A DNA stretch of 64,000 bases from Natronorubrum tibetense GA33. Lineage in GTDB: Archaea; Halobacteriota; Halobacteria; Halobacteriales; Natrialbaceae. Under the pieces are notes generated by a model. The model saw nothing but the letters and a program-made list of their open reading frames with translations, was not told the origin of the DNA and did not search any database. Every line of letters starts with the position of its first letter. Positions within the stretch are counted from its first letter, which is position 1. The translations under genes and the position numbers were made by a program. Shown in pieces: positions 45,099 to 55,222 of this stretch. The stretch lies in contig NZ_KB913017.1 of assembly GCF_000383975.1 (NCBI RefSeq), forward strand, positions 2,779,527 to 2,843,526, in the 5' to 3' direction.

Positions 45099-45374
45099 AT
45101 GAACCAGAACGAGAACACGGACACGATGGCCAACGTCAGCCACAAGAACCCACTCACCGGAGAAACTGCTGGGCGGCTGTTCAGCCGCGGCCCGACCGTC
45201 GTCACCGACGGGGGGACCGACGGTGAAGAGCCGGCGGCGACCGATCCGACCGAACGCACAGACGAGGAGCCGGAGACGATGGCAGACATCGAACATACGC
45301 CGCCACAGGACGCCGACGACGCGAACCGCGTCTTCGAGCGCGGCCGAGAACCCGACCCAGAGGACACAGAATGA
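45099..45374 (+). CDS. Small protein with two repeats, between ilvC and leuC
   Basis: 91 residues, acidic. It contains two copies of one 22-residue pattern with no gaps: [20 protein letters not shown] (10-31) and [20 protein letters not shown] (61-82), both MAxxxHxxPxxxxxAxRxFxRG. The stop overlaps the leuC ATG (ATGA), so it is translated with the operon. No known domain; a role in regulation or assembly of the pathway is an inference from position. Confidence 0.75.
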   Translation: MNQNENTDTMANVSHKNPLTGETAGRLFSRGPTVVTDGGTDGEEPAATDPTERTDEEPETMADIEHTPPQDADDANRVFERGREPDPEDTE

Positions 45375-46792
45375 GCGAGGGCACGCTGTACGACAAGGTC
45401 TGGGATCGACACACGGTAACCCGCCTGCCGACCGGACAGGACCAGCTGTTCGTCGGCCTTCACCTCATCCACGAGGTCACGAGCCCACAGGCGTTCGGGA
45501 TGCTCCGCGAGCGCGACCTCGAGGTCGCCTATCCGAAGCTGACCCATGCGACGGTCGACCACATCGTCCCGACGGCCGATCAGTCTCGCCCGTACAAGGA
45601 GGACGCGGCCGAGGAGATGATGTCCGAACTCGAGGCAAACGTCCGCGACGCAGGCATCGACTTTTCGGACCCGACGACGGGCGATCAGGGGATCGTCCAC
45701 GTCATCGGTCCGGAGCAGGGACTCACCCAGCCCGGCAAGACGATCGTCTGTGGCGACAGCCACACCTCCACCCACGGTGCGTTCGGGGCGCTCGCGTTCG
45801 GAATCGGCACCAGCCAGATCCGGGACGTGCTCGCGACGGGCACCGTCGCGATGGAGAAACAGAAGGTCCGCAAAATCGAAGTCGACGGCGAACTCGGCGA
45901 GGGCGTCGAAGCGAAAGACATCGTCCTCGAGATTATCCGCCGACTCGGAACCGAAGGCGGCGTCGGCTACGTCTACGAGTACGCCGGCGAGGCCATCGAG
46001 AGCCTCGGCATGGAGGGTCGGATGTCGATCTGTAACATGTCCATCGAGGGCGGCGCTCGCGCGGGCTACGTCAACCCCGACGAGACCACCTACGAGTGGA
46101 TGAAAGAGACGGACTACTTCCAGGAGAACCCGGAGAAGTTCGACGAACTCAAACCCTACTGGGAGTCGATCCGCAGCGACGAGACGGCAGAGTACGACGA
46201 CGTCGTGACGATCGACGCGAACGAACTCGAGCCGGTCGTCACCTGGGGCACCACGCCCGGCCAGGGGATCGGCATCACGGATCCGATTCCGGAACCCGAA
46301 TCGCTGCCCGCGGACAAACAGGACACCGCGCGACGCGCTCAGGAACACATGCGCGTCGAGCCCGGGGAGACGATGGAGGGCTACGAGATCGACGTCGCCT
46401 TCCTCGGCTCCTGTACGAACGCCCGACTGCCCGACCTGCGCCGTGCGGCGGCGCTCGTCGAGGGCCAGCAGGTCCACGACGACGTCCGCGCGCTCGTCGT
46501 TCCCGGCAGCCAGCGTGTCCAGGAGACCGCCGAGCAGGAAGGCCTCAAAGACACCTTCGAGGAGGCCGGATTCGAGTGGCGAAACGCCGGCTGTTCGATG
46601 TGTCTGGGGATGAACGAGGACCAACTCGAGGGCGACGAGGCCTGTGCCTCCTCCTCGAACCGGAACTTCGTCGGCCGTCAGGGCAGCAAGGACGGACGGA
46701 CCGTCCTGATGAGCCCGGGAATGGTCGCCGCGGCGGCGATCAACGGGGAAGTCTCTGACGTGCGCGAATTGAAGGAGGTGACTTCAGTATGA
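45371..46792 (+). CDS. leuC: 3-isopropylmalate dehydratase, large subunit
   Basis: 473 residues. The aconitase-fold signature with the cluster Cys is visible: [37 protein letters not shown] and [14 protein letters not shown]. The start overlaps the upstream gene (ATGA) and the end overlaps leuD by 4 bases. With LeuD it isomerises 2- and 3-isopropylmalate. Confidence 0.96.
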   Translation: MSEGTLYDKVWDRHTVTRLPTGQDQLFVGLHLIHEVTSPQAFGMLRERDLEVAYPKLTHATVDHIVPTADQSRPYKEDAAEEMMSELEANVRDAGIDFSDPTTGDQGIVHVIGPEQGLTQPGKTIVCGDSHTSTHGAFGALAFGIGTSQIRDVLATGTVAMEKQKVRKIEVDGELGEGVEAKDIVLEIIRRLGTEGGVGYVYEYAGEAIESLGMEGRMSICNMSIEGGARAGYVNPDETTYEWMKETDYFQENPEKFDELKPYWESIRSDETAEYDDVVTIDANELEPVVTWGTTPGQGIGITDPIPEPESLPADKQDTARRAQEHMRVEPGETMEGYEIDVAFLGSCTNARLPDLRRAAALVEGQQVHDDVRALVVPGSQRVQETAEQEGLKDTFEEAGFEWRNAGCSMCLGMNEDQLEGDEACASSSNRNFVGRQGSKDGRTVLMSPGMVAAAAINGEVSDVRELKEVTSV

Positions 46793-47430
46793 CCGCCGGC
46801 GACGAAGTAGAAATTCCCGAAGTAAACTACGTCTCCGGCTCCGGCGTCCCGATTCGGGGCAACGACATCGACACCGACCAGATCATCCCCGCACGGTTCA
46901 TGAAGGTCGTCACCTTCGACGGACTGGGCGAGTTCGCGTTCTTCGATCTGCGGTTCGACGACGACGACAACCAGAAAGAACACCCGTTCAACGAGGAGCG
47001 CTTCCAGGACTCCTCGGTGATGGTCGTCAACAGCAACTTCGGCTGTGGCTCCTCGAGAGAGCACGCCCCCCAGGCCCTGATGCGCTGGGGGATCGACGCG
47101 GTCATCGGCGAGAGCTTCGCCGAAATCTTCGCGGGTAACTGTCTCGCGCTCGGCATCCCGACCGTGACAGCGGACAGCGAGACGATCCAGGCCCTGCAGG
47201 ACTGGGTCGACGCGAACCCCGACGGCGAGATCGATATCGACGTCGAGGCCGAACAGGTTACGTACGGCGACGAGACGATCGACGTCACCGTCGACGACGC
47301 CCAGCGCAAGGCCTTAGTCGAGGGCGTCTGGGACACGACGGCGCTGATGAAGTCCAACGCCGGCGAGGTTCGAAAGAAGGCCGAGGAACTGCCGTACGTC
47401 GAGGACGCGGCGATTCCCGACGCCGAGTAA
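46789..47430 (+). CDS. leuD: 3-isopropylmalate dehydratase, small subunit
   Basis: 213 residues. [16 protein letters not shown] and [26 protein letters not shown] are the family motifs of the swivel domain. It is translationally coupled to leuC through ATGA. leuB lies about 1.36 kb further on, beyond an EamA transporter gene. Confidence 0.96.
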   Translation: MTAGDEVEIPEVNYVSGSGVPIRGNDIDTDQIIPARFMKVVTFDGLGEFAFFDLRFDDDDNQKEHPFNEERFQDSSVMVVNSNFGCGSSREHAPQALMRWGIDAVIGESFAEIFAGNCLALGIPTVTADSETIQALQDWVDANPDGEIDIDVEAEQVTYGDETIDVTVDDAQRKALVEGVWDTTALMKSNAGEVRKKAEELPYVEDAAIPDAE

Positions 47431-47599
47431 CCTCGAGTCGACAACCCCGAAATCGAGCGAGTCGACGGTTCGTTTTTCTCACCGTCTTCCGCCGTCGAGT
47501 GGCTACCTCGCTCGAGCCGTGACTCCTGCTATCACGCCGGAAGCGGCAGAACGCACGGCAGACCGTCATCGATTTCGGCACCTGTCCGAAAGCCAGTGT

Positions 47600-48514
47600 A
47601 TGTCCCCGAACCGTGACGTCGCGTTGTTTCTCTCGCTGGCGGTGCTCTGGGGCCTCTCCTTTCCGGCGATTACGGTCGGACTCGAGTCGCTCCCGCCGCT
47701 ACTCTTTGCGGCCGCCCGGTACGACATCGCGGCGATCTTGTTGCTAGTGGCGGCTGTCGTTCGCGTCGATCAGTGGCGACCGACCGCGCGGAACGATCTG
47801 GCGGCCATTGTCGGCGGCGGGATCTTTCTCGTCGCCGGCAACGGGTTGCTCTTTATCGGCCAGCAGACGGTTCCCAGCGGGGTCGCCGCGATCTTACAGG
47901 GGCTGGTGCCGATCGTCACCGCGCTGTGGGCGATCCCGCTGCTGGGCGAGCGACTGTCGGCGATCGGTGCCGTCGGCGCTGCGATCGGGTTTCTGGGCGT
48001 CGGACTGATCGTCCAGCCCGATCCCGCCAATCTGCTGGCCGGCGATACCGCCGCACGCTTGCTCGTCGTTGGGCAGGTCTGTAGCGTCGCGCTCGGCGGC
48101 GTCCTGATCCAGCGAGCCGGTCCGACCCTGCCGCAGCTGCCGCTTGTCGGCTGGTCGATGCTCGTCGGGGCCGTCGTCTTACACCTCGTGAGCCTCGGCA
48201 CTGGCGAGTTCTCACGCGTCGGCGCGATCGAGCCCGCCTCGTTCGGTGCCGTGGTCTACCTCGGCGTGTTCGCGACCGCGATCGCCTTTATGATCTACTT
48301 CACCATCCTCGAGAAACACGGCGCGTTCGAGGCGGCGCTGATCGGCTATCTGGTGCCGATCGTCGCGACGATTGCCGGCGTCGTCCTGCTCAATGAGTCG
48401 ATCGGCGCGCTGACGGTCGCCGGCTTCGGACTGGTCGCGATCGGGTTCGCCCTGCTCAAGCGTCGGGCGATCGCGGACGCGGTCGGGGTCTCGACGGGCG
48501 TCGGCAGCCCCTGA
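47600..48514 (+). CDS. EamA/DMT-superfamily transporter
   Basis: About 304 residues from ATG 47600 (MSPNRDVALFLSLAVLWGLS); ten hydrophobic segments in two 5-helix halves. Family motifs FLSLAVLWGLSFPAITVGL and VPSGVAAILQGLVPIVTALWAIPLLGERLS, and the second repeat VFATAIAFMIYFTILEKHGAFEAALIGYLVPIVATIAGVVLLNESIG. Some members export amino acids or their analogues. Lying inside the leu cluster, an export role for branched-chain intermediates is plausible but not shown. Confidence 0.88.
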   Translation: MSPNRDVALFLSLAVLWGLSFPAITVGLESLPPLLFAAARYDIAAILLLVAAVVRVDQWRPTARNDLAAIVGGGIFLVAGNGLLFIGQQTVPSGVAAILQGLVPIVTALWAIPLLGERLSAIGAVGAAIGFLGVGLIVQPDPANLLAGDTAARLLVVGQVCSVALGGVLIQRAGPTLPQLPLVGWSMLVGAVVLHLVSLGTGEFSRVGAIEPASFGAVVYLGVFATAIAFMIYFTILEKHGAFEAALIGYLVPIVATIAGVVLLNESIGALTVAGFGLVAIGFALLKRRAIADAVGVSTGVGSP

Positions 48515-48676
48515 TCGCGGCTCGCCTCGAGCGCCACATCTCTATTATTGGAGATTTGACAGTCTCCTCGACGGTCGCCCGTTCGACGGCTTTGCCCTCG
48601 ATCTCGAGTTCTCCCACTAACTCGCTATCGACGCGTTCACGACTTGTGTAGTCTGTACCCGGTACGGCATTCGCAC

Positions 48677-48700
48677 TGAACAATTTTCACAGTGAACAAT
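48677..48700 (+). repeat. Direct repeat upstream of leuB
   Basis: TGAACAAT occurs at 48677-48684 and 48693-48700, 16 bases apart, with CACTG/CAGTG half-sites inverted at 48674-48678 and 48690-48694. They are about 88 to 111 bases before leuB and could be a regulator site. No other gene lies in 48515-48787. Confidence 0.3.
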
Positions 48701-48787
48701 CCAGTCGTGTGACAGCATCGGACCGTGCCTCGCGTTCACAATGTTGGTATCGATACCCTCTTTTCGGCCGCCGCGAGATGGTTGCAC

Positions 48788-49771
48788 ATGACTCACGAAA
48801 TCGCCGTTATCCCGGGCGACGGAATCGGACAGGAAGTCACCCCCGCCGCGGTCGACGTCCTCGAGGCGCTCGAGATCGACTTCGAGTTCGTCGAAGCGGA
48901 CGCGGGCGACGCCGTCCTCGAGGAGACGGGCGAGGCGCTGCCACAGGAAACGTACGACCTCGCGGCGTCGGCCGACGCGACGCTGTTCGGTGCGGCCGGC
49001 GAGACCGCCGCGGACGTTATCCTCCCGCTCCGAGACGCCGTCGACTCCTTCGTTAACATTCGCCCCGCGAAGGCGTATCCGGGGATCGACGCCGTCCGTC
49101 CCGAGACGGATCTCGTCTTCCTCCGGGAGAACACGGAGGGCGTCTACTCGGGGCTCGAGGATCGACTCACGCAGGACGTGTCGACGCTCACTCGCGTCGT
49201 CACGGAGACCGCCTCGAGGGATCTCGCGGAGTTCGCCTGTGACTACGTCTCGGAGGCCGACGAGCACGACGGCTTCTCCATCGTCCACAAGGCCAACGTG
49301 ATGCGCGAGACGGACGGATTGTTCCGCGACACTGTGAAATCGGTCGCCGACGAGGAAGGCGTCGAGACGGATGAGGTGCTGATGGACGCCTTCGCGACGC
49401 GGGTCTGTCTCGACCCCGAGCAGTTCGACGTGATCGTCTGCCCGAACCTCGCGGGCGACGTGCTTTCGGACCTCGCCGCGGGTCTCGTTGGCGGACTCGG
49501 CTTGCTCCCCTCGGCGAACGTCGGCCCCGACCGCGCGCTGTTCGAACCGGTCCACGGCACCGCACCCGATATCGCCGGCGAGGGCGTCGCGAACCCGGCC
49601 GCGACGATCATCTCCGCCGCGATGTTGCTCGAGTACCTCGGCTACGACGAGGAGAGCGAGGCGGTCCACGAGGCCGTCGAAGCGACGCTCGAGGAGGGGC
49701 CACGAACCGCGGATCTGGGCGGCGACGCTTCGACCGAAGACGTGACGAACGCCGTCATCGATCGGCTGTAA
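48788..49771 (+). CDS. leuB: 3-isopropylmalate dehydrogenase
   Basis: 327 residues from ATG 48788 ([17 protein letters not shown]); an upstream ATG (48725) would add 21 unrelated residues. Isocitrate/isopropylmalate motifs: [30 protein letters not shown], and [27 protein letters not shown]. It finishes leucine synthesis in this cluster. It has its own upstream region and is probably transcribed separately from leuCD. Confidence 0.95.
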   Translation: MTHEIAVIPGDGIGQEVTPAAVDVLEALEIDFEFVEADAGDAVLEETGEALPQETYDLAASADATLFGAAGETAADVILPLRDAVDSFVNIRPAKAYPGIDAVRPETDLVFLRENTEGVYSGLEDRLTQDVSTLTRVVTETASRDLAEFACDYVSEADEHDGFSIVHKANVMRETDGLFRDTVKSVADEEGVETDEVLMDAFATRVCLDPEQFDVIVCPNLAGDVLSDLAAGLVGGLGLLPSANVGPDRALFEPVHGTAPDIAGEGVANPAATIISAAMLLEYLGYDEESEAVHEAVEATLEEGPRTADLGGDASTEDVTNAVIDRL

Positions 49772-49946
49772 CGCTCGCGCCGCGTTTTTCGGTCGGGTAC
49801 GGTTCCCCAACGAAGGCAACGCTGGGACACAGATTCAAGTGGGATCGCTGCTTCTGTCTGCATATCTTCGCCGTGATACTGACTGTCGTTCGACCCGTCC
49901 GAGTGCCCTCGAGTCCGCTCGAGAAGCAACAGACTGGGTCGAGCCG

Positions 49947-50441
49947 ATGACCTCCGCGAACTTCGGCCGGATCGTCGACGGTGGGCCGCTCTTCGGAGCC
50001 TGTCGGCCCGGGCACCTCGGCGGCGACCTCGGGGAGTGGACCGAGATACTCGAGACCAACGGCGTTTCCGCGGTCCTCTGTCTCCTCTCGGAACGCGAGG
50101 CCTCTCGGTGGGGGATGCCCGCGAGCTACGACGCGACGTTCGATACCGCCCACGTGCCCATTCGGGACCGTCATCTTCCCGACGTCGACCGACTCAGAAA
50201 CGCCGTCGAATTCGTCGAGGGAACGACGGCCGACGGCGGTCGCGTCGTGCTCCACTGCAACGCTGGCCTCGGTCGTACGGGTGTGGTCGCCGCCGGCTGG
50301 GTGGCTCGCAGCTGGGACTGCTCCCCGGAGGCCGCAATCGAAGCCGTCGAGGCGCGACCGTGGCCTCGCGCGCCGCGGGAGGCGATCAGGGACGGGAACG
50401 CGACCAAGGAGGAGTTGTACGAATTGCTCGAGCGAATATAA
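49947..50441 (+). CDS. Dual-specificity-like protein phosphatase
   Basis: 164 residues from ATG 49947 (MTSANFGRIVDGGPLFGACR). The catalytic loop is LHCNAGLGRTGVVAAGW (CX5R), with the general-acid loop VPIRDRHLPDVDR. Upstream frames are open but unlike the family. It should remove phosphate from Tyr or Ser/Thr; target unknown. Confidence 0.85.
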   Translation: MTSANFGRIVDGGPLFGACRPGHLGGDLGEWTEILETNGVSAVLCLLSEREASRWGMPASYDATFDTAHVPIRDRHLPDVDRLRNAVEFVEGTTADGGRVVLHCNAGLGRTGVVAAGWVARSWDCSPEAAIEAVEARPWPRAPREAIRDGNATKEELYELLERI

Positions 50442-50497
50442 TCCGGCGCGGCCTGCCGGACGGACAATTAACACGGATCGCGTGGTAGCCGTTGTCG

Positions 50498-51574
50498 ATG
50501 ACTCGAGACGACACCCTCGCCGGCGTCCAGTCCCGAACCGTCGACACCGACCGCCTCGAGACGCACTTCCTCGAGTCGGGTGCCGAGTCCGATACGACCG
50601 ACGGGACGGTCGTCTTCGTCCACGGAAACGTCTCTTCCTCCCGGTTTTTCGAGGACACGATGGCCGACCTGCCGGATCGATACCGCGCGATCGCTCCCGA
50701 CCTGCGCGGCTACGGCGATTCGGAGACGAAGCCGGTCGACGCGACGAACGGACTCGGGGATTTCGAAGCGGACCTTCACGCGCTGTTCGACGAACTCGAC
50801 GTCGAGGACCCCCTCACGCTCGTCGGCTGGTCAAACGGCGGCGGGGCCGCGATGCGGTACACGATCGACAACCCCGAGGCGGTCGACTCGCTCGTGCTGA
50901 TCAACCCGCTCTCGCCGCACGGCTTCGGCGGCACGAAAGACGAGGACGGAACGCCGTGTTTCGACGACTACGCCGGCTCCGGCGGCGGCCTCGGCAACGA
51001 CGAGTTCGTTGCAGGTCTCGCCGAGCGTGAACGGAGCGAGGGTGGTGAATCCTCGCCGCGGAAGGTGCTGCGGACGTTCTACGTCGACCCGACCCACGAG
51101 TTCGACGAGGACCGCGAGGAGTCGTACCTGACGGGGATGCTCGACACCGCGACCGGGGACGAGAACTACCCCGGGAATGCAATCCCGAGCGAGAAATGGC
51201 CCGGTGTTGCGCCGGGCGATACCGGCGTGAACAACGCCATCTCGCCGAAGTACTGCTCGCTCGCGGAGATCACCGACATCGATCCCGGCGAGAAACCGCC
51301 CGTCCTGTGGATCCGCGGCGATTCCGACCAGATCGTCTCCAACGAATCCTTTTTCGATGTCGGCACGCTCGGGCAGATGGGCGAGGTGCCGGGCTGGCCC
51401 GGCGAAGACGTCTTCCCGCCCCAGCCGATGGTCGACCAGACCCGCGCGGTTCTCGAGGAGTACGCGAACGCTGGCGGTGAGTACGAGGAGATCGTTTTCA
51501 GAAACACTGGACATACGCCCCACCTCGAGGTGCCCGGGGAGTTCATGGCCGAACTCGAGGGTGCCCTCGAGTGA
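50498..51574 (+). CDS. Alpha/beta hydrolase
   Basis: 358 residues. The oxyanion/strand motif VVFVHGNVSSSRFFEDTM, the lid strand RAIAPDLRGYGDSETK, nucleophile GWSNGGGAAMRYT (Ser in GWSNG), an acid in LWIRGDSDQIV, and the catalytic histidine GHTPHLEVP. The family is large and the substrate unknown; it is longer than average because of a large cap at about 135-260. Confidence 0.85.
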   Translation: MTRDDTLAGVQSRTVDTDRLETHFLESGAESDTTDGTVVFVHGNVSSSRFFEDTMADLPDRYRAIAPDLRGYGDSETKPVDATNGLGDFEADLHALFDELDVEDPLTLVGWSNGGGAAMRYTIDNPEAVDSLVLINPLSPHGFGGTKDEDGTPCFDDYAGSGGGLGNDEFVAGLAERERSEGGESSPRKVLRTFYVDPTHEFDEDREESYLTGMLDTATGDENYPGNAIPSEKWPGVAPGDTGVNNAISPKYCSLAEITDIDPGEKPPVLWIRGDSDQIVSNESFFDVGTLGQMGEVPGWPGEDVFPPQPMVDQTRAVLEEYANAGGEYEEIVFRNTGHTPHLEVPGEFMAELEGALE

Positions 51575-51605
51575 GGAGGCGGTCGTCGCGGGCCGCAAGC
51601 GGCGG

Positions 51606-52418
51606 TCAGACCACGTCGAGGTCGTCCCGGTCCGCGCCTGCGAGTTCGACCAGTGCGTCGGCCTCGAGCAGGTGGCAGTCGCCGGGGACGACGAGCAGGT
51701 GCAGCGGGTCGCCGAACTCCCGTTCGGCGAGGTCGGCCATCGTCCCGGCCTCGACGAGCGGGTCGGGACTGCCCGCGCGGGCGACGACGACGCCCGCGAG
51801 GTCGGGGTATTCCTCGGCGAGGAGTTCGGCGCCGACGTCGGCGGTCATGTACTCCTCGAGCGTCTCGTCCGTCTCGAGGCGATTCGTCGCGGCCTCGTTG
51901 TCCACCTTGATGTCGAGGTAGACGACCGTGTGGAGCCCGTCTGCGCGATTGTCGTCGATCGTGTTCGAGACGCTCGCGGGGTGCCCGTCCGCGCCGTGAG
52001 CGTAGGGAAACGGAAGCGTCGTCGCCTTGCCGAACCGGTAGTTCTGGAGTCCGGTGAGCGCGCTCGTGGCCGTCTGTGCCGTGACGCCGTGAATGACTCG
52101 CGTTTCGATGCCCCGTTCGTGGGCTCGCAGACGGAGGTCGACGTGGGTCGTCGAAATCATCGTATCTCCCGCGGTCAGAAAGGCGACGTCCTCGGTCTCG
52201 GCGGCCTCGAGGATATCCTCGGGATGCTGTTCGACGCCAGCACGGTCCCGAACTTCGATCTCGACGTCGTGGTGGGACTCGAGGTCCTCGACGCTCGTCC
52301 CGATCAGCTTGCTGGTGTAGAACTCGGCGTAGGCTCGGTCGGCGTTCCGGAGCTCCGACCGGCCCTCGACGGTGATCGACCGTTCGTCGTAGAGCCCGAG
52401 ACCGATGAAAGTGAGCAT
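51606..52418 (-). CDS. dph5: Diphthine synthase
   Basis: 270 residues starting MLTFIGLGLYDERSITVEGR at 52418; longer frames exist upstream but do not resemble the family. The methyltransferase motifs VAFLTAGDTMISTTHVDLRLRAHERGI, VIHGVTAQTATSALTGLQNYRFGKATTLPF and VVYLDIKVDNE are those of Dph5. It methylates the diphthamide precursor on elongation factor 2. Confidence 0.96.
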   Translation of the reverse strand: MLTFIGLGLYDERSITVEGRSELRNADRAYAEFYTSKLIGTSVEDLESHHDVEIEVRDRAGVEQHPEDILEAAETEDVAFLTAGDTMISTTHVDLRLRAHERGIETRVIHGVTAQTATSALTGLQNYRFGKATTLPFPYAHGADGHPASVSNTIDDNRADGLHTVVYLDIKVDNEAATNRLETDETLEEYMTADVGAELLAEEYPDLAGVVVARAGSPDPLVEAGTMADLAEREFGDPLHLLVVPGDCHLLEADALVELAGADRDDLDVV

Positions 52419-52561
52419 GAGCGCTCTAGTTTCAGGCGCCGTTATAAGGTTTCGAGTCGACTCCGACGAGTCCCACTCGAGGTGTATTTGTTCCATTTAT
52501 CGCTGCTGGCACGTGGTCAGACTGACGAACGAGAAGACCTCTCTTCTGCCACTAGCTATTA

Positions 52562-52575
52562 TTAGACTGGTCTAA
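52562..52575 (+). promoter_or_regulatory. Operator-like inverted repeat before the DtxR gene
   Basis: TTAGACTGGTCTAA, an inverted repeat with two 6-base perfect arms (TTAGAC/GTCTAA) separated by TG. A TATA-like box (CTATTTAG) follows at about 52599-52606, and the DtxR ATG is at 52630. It is the best copy of a motif that recurs at 53361 and 56292. DtxR-family proteins bind such inverted repeats; autoregulation is likely. Confidence 0.7.
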
Positions 52576-52629
52576 TCCTATGAGTGGTTTTGGAAAATCT
52601 ATTTAGTTACCTACTCGAAGTCTCGGACG

Positions 52630-53301
52630 ATGGATCTCAGTCCGGTTGCAGAGGACTATCTCAAAGCTATCTACCACCTCGAGGACGAGTACCAACGGCC
52701 GATTCGAACGACCGAAATCAGTGAGGAACTCGACGTAACTTCGCCCACCGTGACGAGCATGCTCGACTCGCTCGCCGAACGTGAACTCGTCGACTACACG
52801 CCCTACCAGGGCGTCGAATTGACGGACTGCGGTGAAGAAATCGTCCTGAAACTCATCAGGAACCACCGGTTGTTGGAGACGTTTCTGATGGAGCATCTCG
52901 ATTACTCGTGGTCGACGGTTCACGACGAAGCCGATCGCCTCGAGCATCACGTCAGCGACGAATTCACACAACGTCTCGCGACGTTTCTCGGTGAACCGGC
53001 GATGGATCCCCACGGCGATCCCATTCCGGATTCGGATCTGGTGATTCCCGAGGAGACGCCGTACACGGCGCTTACCGAGTACGAGTCCGGAGAGACGGTA
53101 ACCGTCGAACAGGTACCACATCGAGATCCGGACATTCGCGACTACTTGTCTCAACATCGAATCGGTCCGGGAACGCGACTCGTCGTCGACGAAGTGTTGT
53201 CTATCGATCTGGTGACCGTCGTACCGTCGTCTACGGAGACGCCCGTCGCGTTACCGACTCACGTCGCACGCCGTATCGGCGCTCGAGCCGTCACGAAGTA
53301 G
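52630..53301 (+). CDS. DtxR/MntR-family metal-dependent transcriptional regulator
   Basis: 223 residues. N-terminal winged helix with LSPVAEDYLKAIYHLEDEYQRPIRTTEISEELDVTSPTVTSMLDSLAERELVDY; metal-binding and dimerisation domain with NHRLLETFLMEHLDYSWSTVHDEADRLEHHVSDEFTQRL; C-terminal SH3-like (FeoA) domain. It would bind DNA when loaded with Fe2+, Mn2+ or Zn2+. It stands directly before a metal ABC transporter and has the TTAGAC operator in its own promoter. Confidence 0.93.
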   Translation: MDLSPVAEDYLKAIYHLEDEYQRPIRTTEISEELDVTSPTVTSMLDSLAERELVDYTPYQGVELTDCGEEIVLKLIRNHRLLETFLMEHLDYSWSTVHDEADRLEHHVSDEFTQRLATFLGEPAMDPHGDPIPDSDLVIPEETPYTALTEYESGETVTVEQVPHRDPDIRDYLSQHRIGPGTRLVVDEVLSIDLVTVVPSSTETPVALPTHVARRIGARAVTK

Positions 53302-53360
53302 AACAAAAGATGCCGACGTCGACGTGTGGAATTGCTCGGCTGGATGGTCCTGCAACCGAA

Positions 53361-53374
53361 TTAGACTAGACTAA
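53361..53374 (+). promoter_or_regulatory. Operator-like site before the metal ABC transporter
   Basis: TTAGACTAGACTAA, the same motif as upstream of the DtxR gene, followed at once by an AT-rich promoter region (TATTATTATTTTATCC). The transporter gene starts at 53428. Binding of the metal-loaded repressor here would block the promoter. Confidence 0.7.
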
Positions 53375-53427
53375 TATTATTATTTTATCCGAAAAACTCA
53401 TATGTTAGTTGCCGAAAGGTAGCGGTA

Positions 53428-54402
53428 ATGACAGCGGATTCGAACCAACGCGCTGGCACACTATCACGCAGAGATTTCACGGTCTTGAGCGGTGGGACAC
53501 TCGTTGCGGGACTAGCTGGCTGTCTCGGGGGCGACGACTCGAACCTCGACGTCGGCGAGAACACCGTCATTGCATCGATGCCAGCGCTTTGGGATTTTAC
53601 CCGGCAGGTTGTGGGAGAGGACGAAACACTCGAGTCGTTCGACATCGTCCCGGTCGGTGAACACGGCCACGACTGGAATCCCGAACCGGCGACGGTCGAA
53701 GACATCGATCACGCTGGCGGCTTCGTCTATATGCGGGATTTCGCTTCCTGGCAAGACGACGCTGCTGAACAGCTCGAGGCGGACGATGATACGACCGTGA
53801 TCGATGCCTCGGCGGGAATCGAATTCTTCGACAGTCCCGCGGAAGATAACGACGAACACTGGTGGATGGATCCCGTCTACTGTCAGGATGGGGTCGACAA
53901 CATCGCTGACGGGATCGCCGGGATGGATCCCGATAACGAAGCGTACTACCGGGACAACGCGACAGCGTTCAACGAGGAACTCCAAGAGCTGCACGAGGAC
54001 ATACAGGACGTCGTCGAGCGCGCGGAACTCGATACAATCGTCGTCGCGACACACGACTCCTTCCAGTGGTGGAACCGACAGTACGACATCCAGGTGGAGT
54101 CGCCCGTCGGGACGTCGCCGGACGACTCGGCGAGTCCGGATGAGGTCGAGAAGATCGAAGAGCTCATGGACGAACGGGACATCGATCACGTTCTCTACGA
54201 TGTCGGTGAACCGGCACAACTCGCCGAGTCCCTGGCCGAAGAGACGGATGCCGAGATATTGCCACTGACACCCGTCGAAACACAGATCGACGGGGCGCCG
54301 GAACTCGACACCGGAATAACGATGGAGCCGGACTGGGGCTACGTGGATCACTTCTACGAAATTAACCTCCCGTCGCTCGAAACAGCCCTGCGAGCCGAGT
54401 AA
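53428..54402 (+). CDS. Metal ABC transporter, substrate-binding lipoprotein (ZnuA/TroA-like)
   Basis: 324 residues. Tat signal SRRDFTVLSGGTLVAGLAGC with lipobox LAGC, then the cluster-A-I fold. Candidate metal ligands: His in VGEHGHDWNPEP, His in NDEHWWMDPVY, and His in ATHDSFQWW. The ligand pattern and no His-rich loop leave zinc or manganese both possible. It acts on the outer face of the membrane with the ATPase and permease genes that follow. Confidence 0.9.
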   Translation: MTADSNQRAGTLSRRDFTVLSGGTLVAGLAGCLGGDDSNLDVGENTVIASMPALWDFTRQVVGEDETLESFDIVPVGEHGHDWNPEPATVEDIDHAGGFVYMRDFASWQDDAAEQLEADDDTTVIDASAGIEFFDSPAEDNDEHWWMDPVYCQDGVDNIADGIAGMDPDNEAYYRDNATAFNEELQELHEDIQDVVERAELDTIVVATHDSFQWWNRQYDIQVESPVGTSPDDSASPDEVEKIEELMDERDIDHVLYDVGEPAQLAESLAEETDAEILPLTPVETQIDGAPELDTGITMEPDWGYVDHFYEINLPSLETALRAE

Positions 54403-54467
54403 TTTTTAGATGGGATACAACTTCATCGTTATAGTGACCAAAAATCGACTAAGCCGATACCGCCACA

Positions 54468-55220
54468 ATGACACCTGCTATTTCAGCCGAGAACGTTAGT
54501 TTCGCCTACAACGATCACCCAGTGCTGAGAGAGATCTCCATGTCGATCGAGGAAGGGGAGTTTCTGGGGTTGGTCGGCCCGAACGGATCGGGAAAGACGA
54601 CGCTGTTGGAGATCATGCTCGGATTACGGTCGCCGGATTCCGGCCACGTCGAGTTGTTCGAAACGCCCGTCGCGGAGTTTACTGAAGGTACACGGCTCGG
54701 ATACGTCTCACAACACTCGACGGATGCCGACTCAATGATGCCAGTTACCGTCCGTGAGGTCGTAGAGATGGGACGATATCCACACGCGGGCCTTAGACGT
54801 CTCACGACGGAAGACTACACCATCATCGACGAGGCGATGGCGAAAGTCGGAGTGGATGCGTTCGCCGATCGACGGATAAGCAACCTGTCGGGTGGGCAGC
54901 GACAGCGAGCGTACATCGCCCGTGCGCTGGCGTCGGAGGCCGACCTGCTCGCACTCGACGAACCGACAGTCGGTGTCGACGCTGATGTCGTCGAACAGTT
55001 CTACGATCTCCTCAGCGAGCTCAACGAAGACGGTATCACGATCGTACTAATCGAACACGATATCAACACCGTCAGCGAGTACGCGGACACGATGGCCTGT
55101 CTGGACGGTGAACTGTACGAACACTGTGAGACGGGGAGATTCCTCGAGAGCGGGGCGCTCGAGCAGGCGTTTAGCTCGGCGAGAGCGGTCAGCTCGAGGC
55201 CCGTCGCGGGTGGTGACTGA
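54468..55220 (+). CDS. Metal ABC transporter, ATP-binding protein
   Basis: 250 residues. Walker A GPNGSGKTTLLE, signature LSGGQRQRAYIARALA, Walker B LLALDEPTVGVD, and the H-loop VLIEHDINTV. The family is ZnuC/MntB-like. The start follows the binding-protein gene by 65 bases; the permease starts 2 bases after the stop. Confidence 0.94.
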   Translation: MTPAISAENVSFAYNDHPVLREISMSIEEGEFLGLVGPNGSGKTTLLEIMLGLRSPDSGHVELFETPVAEFTEGTRLGYVSQHSTDADSMMPVTVREVVEMGRYPHAGLRRLTTEDYTIIDEAMAKVGVDAFADRRISNLSGGQRQRAYIARALASEADLLALDEPTVGVDADVVEQFYDLLSELNEDGITIVLIEHDINTVSEYADTMACLDGELYEHCETGRFLESGALEQAFSSARAVSSRPVAGGD

Positions 55221-55222
55221 CG

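Noticed and set aside
48456-48683. Minus-strand frame containing RVDSELVGELEIEGKAVER
   Set aside because: It is short, has a basic C-terminal half overlapping the EamA gene, and no promoter or neighbour to support it. It could be a gene remnant, but I cannot name it.
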